Below, one piece after another: positions 32,583 through 42,600 of a DNA stretch of 64,000 bases. The stretch is from the NCBI GenBank assembly GCA_003176045.1, contig PSRM01000182.1, forward strand, positions 22,405 to 86,404, in the 5' to 3' direction. The first letter of the stretch is position 1. Every line of letters starts with the position of its first letter. Both the position numbers and the translations under genes were made by a program. The DNA comes from Verrucomicrobiota bacterium (GTDB taxonomy: Bacteria > Verrucomicrobiota > Verrucomicrobiia > Limisphaerales > UBA8199). Under the pieces are notes generated by a model that did not search any database, was not told the DNA's origin, and saw only the letters and a program-made list of their open reading frames with translations.

Positions 32583-34418
32583 TCAAGCGGTCCTTCGATG
32601 GTAATACCACCACTCCACCGCCAGCACGACCAATGCGATGGCGGCGATGGTGCGCCACAATTCCATGTTTGCCCGCTGAAGCGTGGTCGCCTCCACGGTG
32701 GTGTATTTGCCCAGATGCAAATTTTCCCGTGGTCGAATATTGCTTTCGGCGGCATCAAGCAGGTTGACGCAAAAAGCGGTGTCGTTGGTGCCGACATGAA
32801 GGCGATAGATGCCTTGCTTCAAGGTGTCGCCAAAAACCAGTTCGTTGGCATTGGAATTGAGCGGGATGGTCCTGGTCTCGCCGCCGGGCAAGGTGATTTG
32901 GGCGCTGCGCTCCGGTTGGGTGAGGGCAAGACGGAAGGGATCACCGGCTTTGACAAGCAGTTGGCTGGTTTTGGTGGTGGCGGGGTTGAGCCATTCGACG
33001 GCATTGGCGATGAAGATGGGATACGAGACACGCAACGGCCAGTTGCTCTGGAGCGTGTCGAAACCGATCCATATAATGCGCTGACGGCCAAACTCACCGG
33101 CCAGAACCAATGGGTTCTGCGGCGCCTCGACCAATGCGATGGCCCAGGTCGGAAGTTTTGCGGTAAGGCTTTCGGCTACCTGCACGTTGTCGAATCCCGC
33201 ATAGCGCAGGAGCGGGTGGGCCGTTTTCCATTCGACGATCGCCGGCGCCTCGATGCGGGTGATATTTTCCAGCCAATTGGTGTTCACCACATGAATCGCC
33301 AGCATATTGCCTTTGGGCCAAACCGTGGGGGTGATGTCATCGAGCACCACGAAATCGAATTCGCCGGCTTCGTCCGCAAGGTTGTTGGCTGTGCGCAGTT
33401 CAACGCCGGCAGCCGCGCGCAGAGCTTTTTCCAGAAACCGGTTGCCTCGCGAGACAAGAAGGACTTTTATGGGTTTGGGCAACAGGCTAACAATCGAGGC
33501 GCGATCATCGGCTCCCAGATCGTCTTTTGAAGTGAGGCGCGCGGTAAACACGCCGTCGTGGGGTTGCGAGGCCACAAAAGCCTGCGGTGCCAGTTCGCCA
33601 GGGCCGAGCGTCAGCGCCCGAGTGTCGAGCAATTGATCATCGAACAGCAATTGGATTTCCGTAGCGACGCTGTTGCTGGAGAAATTTTGGACGTTGGCAT
33701 ACACCGCGCGTTGGCGAGCGTCATCAGGATTGGCCCGAACGTCGAGCGCCGTGATGCCGATGTTATTGGCGTCCTGCCCAATGCGATGAAAAATGAGCGG
33801 CAGCGCCCGGTTTTCGAACTCGTTCAGGTCCGGAACCGCGCCGTCGGAGAACAGATGGATTTGGGCGTCCTTTTGATCGCGCACGAGCGACTCGGCCATT
33901 TTGAGCGCGGGCACCAGGCGTGTGGGAGAATCGGAACACATGCACTCCTTCAATGCGCGGCGCAGTGCAGTTTTGTCGCCGGTGGCGGACTGTTTGACTT
34001 CGGTGTTTGCGCCGGCCTGGAGGATGACCATTTGGTCAGTATCGGCCAGGCTATCAATCCACTGCAAGGCTTCGGTGCGCGCTTTTTCGAACCGGTTCGG
34101 TTTTTCGTCCGTGGCCTGCATGGAGGCCGAGGCATCCAAAATGATCACGCGCAATTGTGCGGGTTTGGCTTTGGTTGGGAAAAACGGCCGGCTCAGCGCC
34201 AGCACGGCGAACAGCAGAAGGAGGATTTGGAGGATGAGCAGCCAGTTCTTGCGCAGCTTTTGAAACGGCGCGCTGGCCTGGGTGTCTGAGAGGAAGCGTT
34301 GCCAAAGGAGCGTGCTGGAGACCAGCTTGATGACGCGCTTGCGCTTCAGGAGATAAAAGACCACCACCACCGGGATGGTGGCAGCGAACGCGAAGGCGGC
34401 TGGCGCTAAGAAGTGCAT
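32583..34418 (-). CDS. BatA/VWA membrane protein
   Basis: 611 residues. N-terminal BatA helix and RKRVIKL loop (MHFLAPAAFAFAATIPVVVV, then SSTLLWQRFLSD), a second helix LLILQILLLLFAVLALSRPF, and VWA with MIDAS Asp-x-Ser-x-Ser in ILDASASMQATDE. A long periplasmic-like domain and a last helix (IAAIALVVLAVEWWYYH) follow. No repeat insertion noticed in this gene. It follows the DUF58 and MoxR genes as in the classical aerotolerance (Bat) cluster; such clusters are thought to act as MoxR-driven chaperone or envelope-stress systems. Confidence 0.92.
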   Translation of the reverse strand: MHFLAPAAFAFAATIPVVVVFYLLKRKRVIKLVSSTLLWQRFLSDTQASAPFQKLRKNWLLILQILLLLFAVLALSRPFFPTKAKPAQLRVIILDASASMQATDEKPNRFEKARTEALQWIDSLADTDQMVILQAGANTEVKQSATGDKTALRRALKECMCSDSPTRLVPALKMAESLVRDQKDAQIHLFSDGAVPDLNEFENRALPLIFHRIGQDANNIGITALDVRANPDDARQRAVYANVQNFSSNSVATEIQLLFDDQLLDTRALTLGPGELAPQAFVASQPHDGVFTARLTSKDDLGADDRASIVSLLPKPIKVLLVSRGNRFLEKALRAAAGVELRTANNLADEAGEFDFVVLDDITPTVWPKGNMLAIHVVNTNWLENITRIEAPAIVEWKTAHPLLRYAGFDNVQVAESLTAKLPTWAIALVEAPQNPLVLAGEFGRQRIIWIGFDTLQSNWPLRVSYPIFIANAVEWLNPATTKTSQLLVKAGDPFRLALTQPERSAQITLPGGETRTIPLNSNANELVFGDTLKQGIYRLHVGTNDTAFCVNLLDAAESNIRPRENLHLGKYTTVEATTLQRANMELWRTIAAIALVVLAVEWWYYHRRTA

Positions 34419-34440
34419 GACGAGCTTGTTTTATGTCAGA

Positions 34441-34476
34441 CCGGTCGGACCGGTCGGACCGGTCGGACCGGTCGGA
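34441..34476. repeat. Four exact copies of CCGGTCGGA
   Basis: Perfect 9-bp tandem repeat in the short gap between BatA and DUF58 genes. A diverged version (CCGTCGGACCGATCGGGCCG) lies in the permease gene at about 30136-30155. Confidence 0.92.
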
Positions 34477-34492
34477 CGAAATTTCCTGGAGT

Positions 34493-35464
34493 TTATGACC
34501 ATACCTCGGCTTTTCTAAGCTGCCTTAAAAGCAGTTCCTCCAGCGCCGTGTTCGAGCTTGCCGTGAAAAAATTAATCCCTCTTTTTTGGCAAAACTCGCG
34601 CATGCGTTGGAGATAATTCTGCACGGCTTGCACATAGGCTTTCATGCGGTAGCGGCCGAAGGTCACCTCCTGGACTGCGCCCGTCTCGGAATCCACCAGG
34701 CGCAGGTCGCCGAAGGTGGAAGGGGAAAGTTCCTCGGGCGCGAGGATTTGCACGATGTCCACCTGGAAGCCGCGTCCAACCAGGGCGTTGAGGCCGGACT
34801 CGTAACCTGCCGGGTCGAGAAAATCGCTCAGCACAACGGCCAGGCCTGCCTGGCGGGCCTCCAGCGCGCCGCGACGAAGCGCTTCGTTCAAATCGGCCGG
34901 GCCTCCCGCGGTGAGCGCGGTAATGTTTTGAAAAAAAGAAAGCGCAGACTTTTTTCCTCGCACTGAACGCAGAGCGCCGCGGGCGGCCAGTTCGGCCGTT
35001 TGTGACGCAGCATCGGCCGGACGTGGCGCGTATTGCGTGTTGCGTGTTGCGTGATCAGGAGAGCGGCGGTTTTCGAGCGAAGGAAAGGGAATGATGCTCA
35101 CTCGATCAAAGCCGCAGAGCGCCACGTATCCTATGGCCGCGGCGACCCGGCGCGCGAAATCGAATTTACGAGGCTCACCAAACGTCATGGACTCGCTGGC
35201 ATCGAGAAAAATCCGCACGGGCAGCTCACGTTCTTCCTCGTAGAGCTTTAGAAAGAGCCGTTCCAAACGGCCATAGAGGTTCCAATCGAGATAACGAAAA
35301 TCGTCGCCGTGAACATACGTACGATAGTCCGCGAACTCGACGGATTGGCCCCGCGCGCGGCTGCGTCGTTCGCCGCGGGACGAACTCTTGGCCCGGCGAG
35401 CCGCGAGCAGTTGGAATTGCTCGAGGCGGCGAAGGAGTTCGGGGGTGAGGAGGGGGTTGGGCAT
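34493..35464 (-). CDS. DUF58 domain protein
   Basis: 323 residues, cytoplasmic. DYRTYVHGDDFRYLDWNLYG is the DUF58 signature, followed by a VWA-like fold with IFLDASESMTFGEPRKFDFA and LAVVLSDFLDPAGYESGLNA. A repeat-encoded segment (about 139-150, DHATRNTQYAPRP) lies in a loop between SIIPFPSLE and the next helix. Partner of the MoxR ATPase upstream and the BatA/VWA proteins downstream. Confidence 0.92.
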   Translation of the reverse strand: MPNPLLTPELLRRLEQFQLLAARRAKSSSRGERRSRARGQSVEFADYRTYVHGDDFRYLDWNLYGRLERLFLKLYEEERELPVRIFLDASESMTFGEPRKFDFARRVAAAIGYVALCGFDRVSIIPFPSLENRRSPDHATRNTQYAPRPADAASQTAELAARGALRSVRGKKSALSFFQNITALTAGGPADLNEALRRGALEARQAGLAVVLSDFLDPAGYESGLNALVGRGFQVDIVQILAPEELSPSTFGDLRLVDSETGAVQEVTFGRYRMKAYVQAVQNYLQRMREFCQKRGINFFTASSNTALEELLLRQLRKAEVWS

Positions 35465-35659
35465 CTAATTGGTCTTGCTCTTAATCTTTTCTCTTACTCT
35501 TAATCTTAATCTTAATCTACGAAGTCACGAGTTTTACGCAGGAAAGGATTAAGATTAAGAGAAAGATTAAGATTAAGAATCTACGGCCAGCTCCCAAATT
35601 AACCAACCAGCCCATTCACCCATTTAACTCATTTAACCTATTTAACTTATTTAACTTAT
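35465..35659. repeat. GATTAA-type and TATTTAACT tandem arrays
   Basis: The MoxR-DUF58 gap is almost wholly tandem repeat: GATTAA/GAGAAA units in both orientations (35478-35515 and 35548-35578), then CATTTAACT/TATTTAACT 9-mers (about 35620-35665). No gene. Similar GATTAA arrays: 30440-30480 and 39299-39335. Confidence 0.85.
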
Positions 35660-36661
35660 TTAACTAGTCAGTACCGCCGCATCTCGGGGCACATCCTTCA
35701 GCACCTGCGCGATGATATGATCGGTCGTGATCCCCTCAGCTTCGGCTTCGAAGTTGAGAATAAGCCGGTGGCGCAGGGCGGAAGGAGCGACGGCTTCGAT
35801 ATCATCAAAGCTGACGTTGAACCGGCCATCAATCAGGGCGCGGACTTTGCCGGCCAGGATAAGGGTTTGGGCGCCGCGCGGGCTGCTGCCGAAGCGCAGG
35901 TATTGCGAGGCGATTGGAGCGGCGGTGTCCGTGCGCGGATGTGTGGCCAGAACCAGGCGCACGGCGTAATCTTTCACGTGCGAGGCAACCGGCACTTCGC
36001 GCACCAGGTCCATCAACTGCATAAGCGTGCCCCCGTCGAGCACTTTGCTGACCTGCGCCCGCACACCGGCAGTGGTGCGTGTGAGCACTTCGGTCAACTC
36101 CTCCGCGTTTGGGTAGCCAACCAGGATTTTGAAAAAGAAACGGTCCAATTGTGCTTCGGGTAACGGATAAGTGCCTTCCTGATCAATAGGATTCTGCGTG
36201 GCCATCACGAAGAAAGGCTCGGCCAGTTTGCGCAATTCACCGCCGGCAGTGACCTGATGCTCCTGCATGGCTTCGAGCAACGCAGACTGGGTTTTCGGGG
36301 TGGCACGATTGATTTCGTCGGACAAAACCAAGTGGGCAAAAATGGGGCCGCGTTGAAACTGGAACTCGCGCCTGCCACCGGGGATTTCCATTACTATGTT
36401 CGTGCCGAGAATGTCCGCAGGCATGAGATCCGGCGTGAACTGAATGCGGCTAAAGGACAGGTCGAGCACTTCGCTGAGCGTCCGAATCAAAAGCGTTTTA
36501 CCCAGGCCCGGCACGCCTTCGAGCAGCACATGCCCGCCGGCAAACAGCGCGATGAGCGTCCCTTCGACAATTCCCTCGTGGCCAACAATCACTTTGCCGA
36601 TTTCAGATCGGAGAGTTGCGTAAGCGGTGCGGAAGGATTGGATTTGTTCTTCAGTAGTCAT
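35660..36661 (-). CDS. MoxR family AAA+ ATPase
   Basis: About 333 residues from ATG 36661 (MTTEEQIQSFRTAYATLRSE). The extra 17 residues of the longer frame to 36712 are encoded by a TTGAAGG array. Walker A LLEGVPGLGKT (about 44-54), Walker B and following LSDEINRATPKTQSALLEAM, sensor 1 FFVMATQNPIDQEGTYPLPE, and the C-terminal lid helix (ASQYLRFGSSPRGAQ) are intact. MoxR ATPases act as chaperones on VWA clients, here most likely the DUF58, BatA and VWA proteins encoded downstream. Confidence 0.95.
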   Translation of the reverse strand: MTTEEQIQSFRTAYATLRSEIGKVIVGHEGIVEGTLIALFAGGHVLLEGVPGLGKTLLIRTLSEVLDLSFSRIQFTPDLMPADILGTNIVMEIPGGRREFQFQRGPIFAHLVLSDEINRATPKTQSALLEAMQEHQVTAGGELRKLAEPFFVMATQNPIDQEGTYPLPEAQLDRFFFKILVGYPNAEELTEVLTRTTAGVRAQVSKVLDGGTLMQLMDLVREVPVASHVKDYAVRLVLATHPRTDTAAPIASQYLRFGSSPRGAQTLILAGKVRALIDGRFNVSFDDIEAVAPSALRHRLILNFEAEAEGITTDHIIAQVLKDVPRDAAVLTS

Positions 36662-36715
36662 TTGCGCCGGCGGCCGTTGAAGGTTGAAAGTTAAAAGTTG
36701 AAGGTTGGTCAACCG

Positions 36716-37114
36716 TTACCGTTGGCGTGAAAGGCGCCTGGCATTCGTTCGAACCCTTTCCAGATAGTCTATGAACTTAGCTATTCGACGTGACAGGGTC
36801 AGGCATGATTCACGCAGCGCCTCGAATTTTTTCTGGTCAATGTACTGCTGGTCTAGTGCAACGTAGAGTTGGGATCGGACTTCGCCATTTGAACCTTTGG
36901 CGATGTTCAGGAAATGAATGAATTCTTTGCGAGTCCCGCGTTCGAAGCCCTCTGCGATGTTCGACATGGTCGAAGTGGAGGCGCGGATAATTTGATCTTT
37001 CAGCGTGAAATCGCGACGAAATAATCGCTCCTTCGTTATGTCGTAAATACGGTTTACTAAAACGCGCGCTTCCTGCCAAACCTTCAGATCTTCGAATTGT
37101 TTTGCCGTAGCCAT
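36716..37114 (-). CDS. Four-helix-bundle protein (S23/IVP family)
   Basis: 132 residues: FEDLKVWQEARVLVNRIYDI, LKDQIIRASTSTMSNIAEGF and ERGTRKEFIHFLNIAKGSNG are the canonical family blocks, better matching the consensus than the copy at 22451-22819. Bracketed by TTGAAGG (36672-36712) and ACCTTCA (37275-37315) heptamer arrays and placed between MoxR and the coiled-coil gene. Function unknown. Confidence 0.93.
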   Translation of the reverse strand: MATAKQFEDLKVWQEARVLVNRIYDITKERLFRRDFTLKDQIIRASTSTMSNIAEGFERGTRKEFIHFLNIAKGSNGEVRSQLYVALDQQYIDQKKFEALRESCLTLSRRIAKFIDYLERVRTNARRLSRQR

Positions 37115-37313
37115 AGATTTTTATCCTCGTTAAATGTTTGTCGTATTTGTCGTATTTGTTCAGTAGGAGTGAATGAAATGAGTGTTGAATTTGCAATCTT
37201 AAGTTTATTCAACCAAGCCATTAACCTGCCTTCAGCCAAGAGGCGTTTGCGCAGACCTCAGACTCGACAAACGGAATGAACCTTCAACCTGTAACCTTCA
37301 ACTTTCAACTAGA

Positions 37314-39284
37314 TCATTTTTTCAAATCATCAAAGTAGTCCTTCACCGCTCCCTGATATGCTCGCGGCACTTTCTCCTCGGTCAGCGCACTCTGGGCGTC
37401 GGACTGGGCGGCGGCGGCCGCTTCCTCGTAAGCGATATTGCTCTGGCCTTTGATGCTCACGCCACGCAAGGTGATGCTCGGCATGGGCGCGCCTGGCGAG
37501 AACTGGCCTTTGACCTTGGTCGGCATGAGTTTGTCGGTGGGGCTGGTTGGGCGGTCGGTGTGGCCGCGTGGGTCAACATTCGGGCGCACGGCGCCGGTAT
37601 TGTCCCAGGCATCATTCTGGACTCCGTCCCACGTGTGGCCTTCTTCGGCCCATGTGCCGACGCCGCCACCCAGCCCGCTGCCTTTGGTTGGACCGCTGCC
37701 CGGGTTATTGCACTGCCCCCAGCCTTTGCACTCGCTGATGCACATGGCCGCCTTATTCATGGCATCGAGCGTGGCCATCAATTCCTGGGCGTCACCCATT
37801 TGCTGAGCGAGTTCTCCCAATTTTTTGGCTGCAGAAGCGAGTGACTGCGCGGCACCCGATTTGTCGCCGGCCTGGCCTTGCTTGCAGGCCTGCTGCAGGT
37901 CCTTCGCCACGTCGCCATAATGGCCCGCAGGTGGAATGGCTTTTGAAACTTCCTCCATCATTTTCTGCAGTTGCTCCTGGGTAAGGCCCGAAGACTTTAA
38001 TTGTTCCACCATCTTGGTCAGAGTCTGCTGGGCCTGCTCGGGCTGCCCTTTTTGTAGTTGCTCGGCCAGGTCCTTGCCCAACTTGTCCATTTGCTGTTGG
38101 AGCTGTTGGAGGGACTTGGCCATGTCCTTCATCTTATCGAGGTCCTTAACGGCAGTCTGAATATCCTTGAGAAACTGGTCGGGCTGACTGTTCTCCAGGG
38201 CCTTGATGGCGTCCTCCAACTGCGGCATTTGCATCCCCATCTGTTGCGCTTCCTTCGACAGAGCGGAAAGGGCTTCTGAAAGTTTTTGTTTCTCGCCCTC
38301 GCCGGCGGCGGCGCCTTTATCGGCCAAGTCTTTGGCGGCTTGTTGAACCTTTTGCAGGTCCTTTTTGAGTTTGTCGAGCGCTTCGGGATTACCGGTAGGA
38401 GAGCCAAGCTGCTTCTGTAGCGATTCAATTTGCTTTTGCAATCCGCCGGCGGTTTGAGTGTCGTTCGGGCTTGTGCCACGGGCTGCCTGTTCGAGTTTGT
38501 TGAGGGCCGGATCTTTGGCCATTTCCTTGATCTGCTCCTTCAGCTTCTCAGCCACATTCGCCAGGTCTTTGAGCGCCTCGGTTCGGGTGAGGGAAGTTTT
38601 GGTGAACCGGTCGCCCAACTCGCCGACTGCCTGCATGGCTTTCTGAGTCGGCGGCAGGGCCGTCGGGCGCTTCTCGATGTCGCGCCGCACGAGTTCGGCC
38701 AGATTTTTGCCCGCTTCTTTGATTGATTTCTGTTCCTTTTGTTTTTGCAGGTAGCTCTTGCTGCGATACTCCGGGACAAAACCCAGCCCAACACACAGCG
38801 CCAGCAACAGAAATGCCCAACGCGCCGCGCCCGGCAGACTCAACGGGAGCAGCTTTCTGGGATCCAGAGCTTTGGAATGTGCCGCGGCATCCGTGACCAC
38901 CAGGTCGCTCCATCCTGATGGAGCGCGGACAGCCTGTCCGTGCGCACCGCTGGCTGGGCCAGCTTCCTCGGCGGCAATCTCCAACGCCGTGCTCAACCGC
39001 TCCTTTAGCTGTTGCTTGTTATCCACCCAACGGGCCACTTCTTTTAACGATGGTTTTCGCCACCCTCCTACGATCAAGCCAAAGGCCATCGCGACAAACG
39101 GCGCGACCAATGCAGCCACAGGCACCCAAAGCGGCAGCGGCCACAAATGAAATGCCCCCGCCATCAGTAGCGCGGCGAGCGCCCCAAAGAGCAACCCCTT
39201 CCACATCCCTTGCAACGCCTTCGCCCATCGCCGCCGCCGTCCGGCCCGACGGAGTGCCAATTCAATAGTTTGTAACTCGCTCAT
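37314..39284 (-). CDS. Large coiled-coil membrane protein of the MoxR/VWA cluster
   Basis: About 656 residues from ATG 39284 (MSELQTIELALRRAGRRRRW) with GGAG 6-9 nt upstream. Upstream residues of the longer frame come from a GATTAA array. Two N-terminal helices (GLLFGALAALLMAGAFHLWP and WVPVAALVAPFVAMAFGLIV), a third helix at about 155-175, then a long Gln/Lys/Leu coiled coil to about 530 and a Gly-rich segment with CISECKGWGQCNNPGSGPTK. Resembles DUF4175-type proteins of aerotolerance clusters. Residues about 113-124 (HGQAVRAPSGW) are encoded by the stop-free palindrome. Confidence 0.8.
   Translation of the reverse strand: MSELQTIELALRRAGRRRRWAKALQGMWKGLLFGALAALLMAGAFHLWPLPLWVPVAALVAPFVAMAFGLIVGGWRKPSLKEVARWVDNKQQLKERLSTALEIAAEEAGPASGAHGQAVRAPSGWSDLVVTDAAAHSKALDPRKLLPLSLPGAARWAFLLLALCVGLGFVPEYRSKSYLQKQKEQKSIKEAGKNLAELVRRDIEKRPTALPPTQKAMQAVGELGDRFTKTSLTRTEALKDLANVAEKLKEQIKEMAKDPALNKLEQAARGTSPNDTQTAGGLQKQIESLQKQLGSPTGNPEALDKLKKDLQKVQQAAKDLADKGAAAGEGEKQKLSEALSALSKEAQQMGMQMPQLEDAIKALENSQPDQFLKDIQTAVKDLDKMKDMAKSLQQLQQQMDKLGKDLAEQLQKGQPEQAQQTLTKMVEQLKSSGLTQEQLQKMMEEVSKAIPPAGHYGDVAKDLQQACKQGQAGDKSGAAQSLASAAKKLGELAQQMGDAQELMATLDAMNKAAMCISECKGWGQCNNPGSGPTKGSGLGGGVGTWAEEGHTWDGVQNDAWDNTGAVRPNVDPRGHTDRPTSPTDKLMPTKVKGQFSPGAPMPSITLRGVSIKGQSNIAYEEAAAAAQSDAQSALTEEKVPRAYQGAVKDYFDDLKK
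38920..38945. repeat. Stop-free palindrome in the coiled-coil gene (copy 3)
   Basis: GAGCGCGGACAGCCTGTCCG core, with one base-pair step shorter than the other copies at the centre, yet still in frame (AHGQAVRAPSG). Confidence 0.88.
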
Positions 39285-39478
39285 AAATACTCCCTCAATC
39301 CGGCTCTTAATCTTTCTCTTAATCCTAATCTTAATCCCTCCCACAAAACTGCGCCATCCACCTCCATTTGGCTAGTGCTAATTCATTTGACCGCGGAAGC
39401 GCCAAAATGTTCCGCGGATTTGCGCCCTTAGCCGGAATAATTTTCCCGGCTGATAGTCCCCTGCGCCAGACGGCCCAT

Positions 39479-39599
39479 GTAGGGCAGGCTTTCCAGCCTG
39501 CCGGTTCGCGGCGCTTTTCAGCGCCGCGAATCTTTAGGCCACAGAGTTTCACGGGGCTAAAAAGCCCCCTGAACCGGCAGGCTGGAAAGCCTGCCCTAC
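39479..39599. repeat. REP1 element
   Basis: Full nested hairpin, arms GTAGGGCAGGCTTTCCAGCC and complement, inner stems GGCGCTTTTCAGCGCC and GGGGCTAAAAAGCCCC. Fills the 3' gap between the giant gene and the coiled-coil gene and may terminate both minus-strand transcription units. Confidence 0.92.
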
Positions 39600-39616
39600 C
39601 AGGGAAACAATCCGTC

Positions 39617-42600
39617 TTATGGACTCAACCGCGCCCGGTAGAAGCGCCGGGGGACGCGGCCATTGGTATCCACAAGGATGACCGTATTATTCGTGAGGGT
39701 GAGGCTCGTCAGAGTGGTCCAGGTTTGAAAGTTGGTCGAGGTGAGGACGTCGTAGTGCGAGCCAGGCGCGCCCGAGAGTGTGAATTGGAACCCGCCGTTT
39801 GTGCGGAACGCAACGCTGCCTGGCACGAAAGAAGGCGTGGACGAGGCGAAGGCCAGGTGGAAAACCAAGTTGCCAGTGTGCGCCGCGTAACCTCCGGCCA
39901 GGATGCGGTAAGTAGTTGCTGTGCTGACGGCCAGGGTGATCTGCGAATTGATTCCGCCAGCATCATCGTTGCACGCCACCTCTGTCAAAGCGCCACAAGC
40001 ACCCGTGTAAATAGCCAGGCCCGTGTCGAAATCGCTCCCAAATGTATCCACCGTAAGCAGCCCCGCTGATGGCGTGGCGAACTGGTACCAAACCCCATTT
40101 CCAAACCCCGGCACGCACGACGGCGCTGGATCGCTGGTGGAGCTCGCGTAGGTGGTGGATTGCTGATTGGCGTAACTGGAACTGGCGATCACGATTGCAC
40201 CGGCGCATTGGTCGTTGGCCAGGGTGGTAGTCACCTTGAGGATCGCGTTTGAGCTGAGCGCAAAGCCGTATGCGTTTGTGACCAGGCAACTGAACAGGCT
40301 GCCGGAGTCCGAAAGTTGCGCGTTATTAAACGTATAGCTGGAGTTGGTTGTGCCGCTGATCGGTGCTCCATTGCGCCGCCAGCCATATACGAACGGCGTC
40401 GTGCCCGCAGCCGAAACGCTGAACGTAGCCGCCGCCCCTATCGAAACTGTCTGCCCCGCAGGTTGGGCAACAATACTCGGTGCGGACGGGTTGACAACGA
40501 TCCTCATCGTGGCTGTGTTGGCCCAACCATTTGTATCGCTTAGGCCAACGGTGAAGGAATTGGTCCCGAGGTTCGCCGTCAGTGGTGTGCCCGAGAGCGA
40601 ACCGTCGCCGGCTACGTTCAACCAGGCCGGACCGCTGACCTTCGCGAATGAAAGCGTGTCTCCTGCGGGCGCGACCGCGTCGGCCAGAAGCGAACTGGCA
40701 TACGCCGAGGCATCACTCGCTGCCGCTTCGGTGAATGGGTTGCGGATGAATGTCGGCACAGTCAGACTGAAGACGGTATCGAATCCGACTCCCAAACCTC
40801 CGATTCCCGCCGTCGTTCCGTAAAACCGGCCATCGGAAGCTTGCACCATCCTCGTTCCCGGTCCCCACCCGTTTATGCCTTCAAACCAAACGATGCTCGT
40901 CAGCGTCCCGCCTGGCGTCAGCTTAAAAACCGTCCCTCCGCCGCCCAACCCGCCCGAGTAAGTCGTGCCATAAAAATTGCTATCGGCCCCCTGCACCAGG
41001 CCGCCCGCCTGCGTGCCGTTGCTGGTGGAATCGAATGAGATCAATGTGCTCAACGCGCCATTGGTGGCCATGCGAAACAGCGTTCCGTATCCGTAGGCGC
41101 CGCCGTAAAAGGTGCTGCCGTAAAGGTAGCCATCGCTGGCGGCGAGCAGTCGGCCCACCGGAGTCGCGCCATTAGTGCCGTAAAAGGTTGCACGAATCGT
41201 GAACAGACCGTTGGTTGTCAGGCTGAACACCGCGCCCGAGCCGCTTGTTCCACCTTCCGAAGTTGTGCCGTACAAAATCCCCCCTGGGCCCTGAACCAGC
41301 CCTGCCTGCGGGTAGCTGCCGCTGGTCGAATAATCGAAATTCACGAGGGTGGTCAGGACACCGCCCGGGGTAAGCCTGAAAGCTGTTCCGTACCCGTTGG
41401 CGCCTCCGGCATAGGTCACTCCATAAAAGTTGCCGTCTGGCGCCTGCATCAATTCTCTCGCATAAGCCCCTTTGCCGTAAGAATCAAACGTGAACACCGT
41501 CGCCAGCGAACCGTTGGCCGTCATCCGGAATACGGTCCCGTAGCCCCCAGGAGTACTTTGGGTAACCCCATAAAGATTGCCATCCGCGCCGACGATTAGC
41601 CCCGCTTCAGGATTAGCCCCGTTTGTAAAATCAAACGACACCATCGTCGTCAGCGCGCCGGCTTTGGTCAGCCGGAAAACCGTTCCAGAGCCGTGGCCTC
41701 CGTAGAAGGTGGTGCCATAGAGATTGCCATCGGGGCCTTCGACCAGTGGACTCTGCACAAAGTTACCCTCGGTGTTCGGATCAAAAGTGTGCAATTCGCT
41801 GAACGCTGTCCCGGCGATATTCACCGGAATGATCGCAAGCACGGCATCATCGCTCAGCACATCGCCCAGATCGTCCGAGACCAACACCGAGTAAACGCCG
41901 CCATCGGCCGCATGAGCCGCGGCAATGACCAACTCGCTATCCTGCGAGCCGCTAATATTGGCGTTGTCGGTCAGGTTTGTGCCGTCGTGTAGCCACTGGT
42001 AATAAAGCGGGAAATCGCCCTCTGCCTCGACCAAGAAACGGGCCGTTAAGCCATCCAAAACGCTCTGGTCGGCGGGTTGCGTCACAATAATCGGCGGCGA
42101 AACAATCACCTGCAAAAAGGCCGCGGCGCTGGTAACGCTCATGGAATTATTACTCACGACGACTTGATACAGGCCGGCATTGGCCGGAGTGACACTGGTG
42201 AATTTGAGCGCGGTTGTGTGCGCGCCGGCCATGTTGCCGCTATCCACCAGGTTCGTCCCGCGAGTGCGCCAATGAAAATTCATCGGCAGCGTCCCGAACG
42301 CCGCCACGTCCAGGGCCACATCTTCGCCGGCGAAGGCCGTGATATTGGCGGGTTGCGAAATGATTTGCAGCGGGGCACTTATGCCGACCTTGAAGACAAC
42401 CCCGTTACCCAGTGGGCCGCCGTAGTTAGCGACACCATAAAGGTTGGCATCGGCAGCCTGGACCAGCCGCCCCCACGGGCCCGAGCCATTGTAGCCGTCG
42501 AACTGCACCATCCACGCAAAGGCCCCATTGGGCGCAATGCGGAACAGGACGCCTTGGCCGTAACGACCGCCGCTCGGAGTTGTTCCGTAGAAATTCCCAT

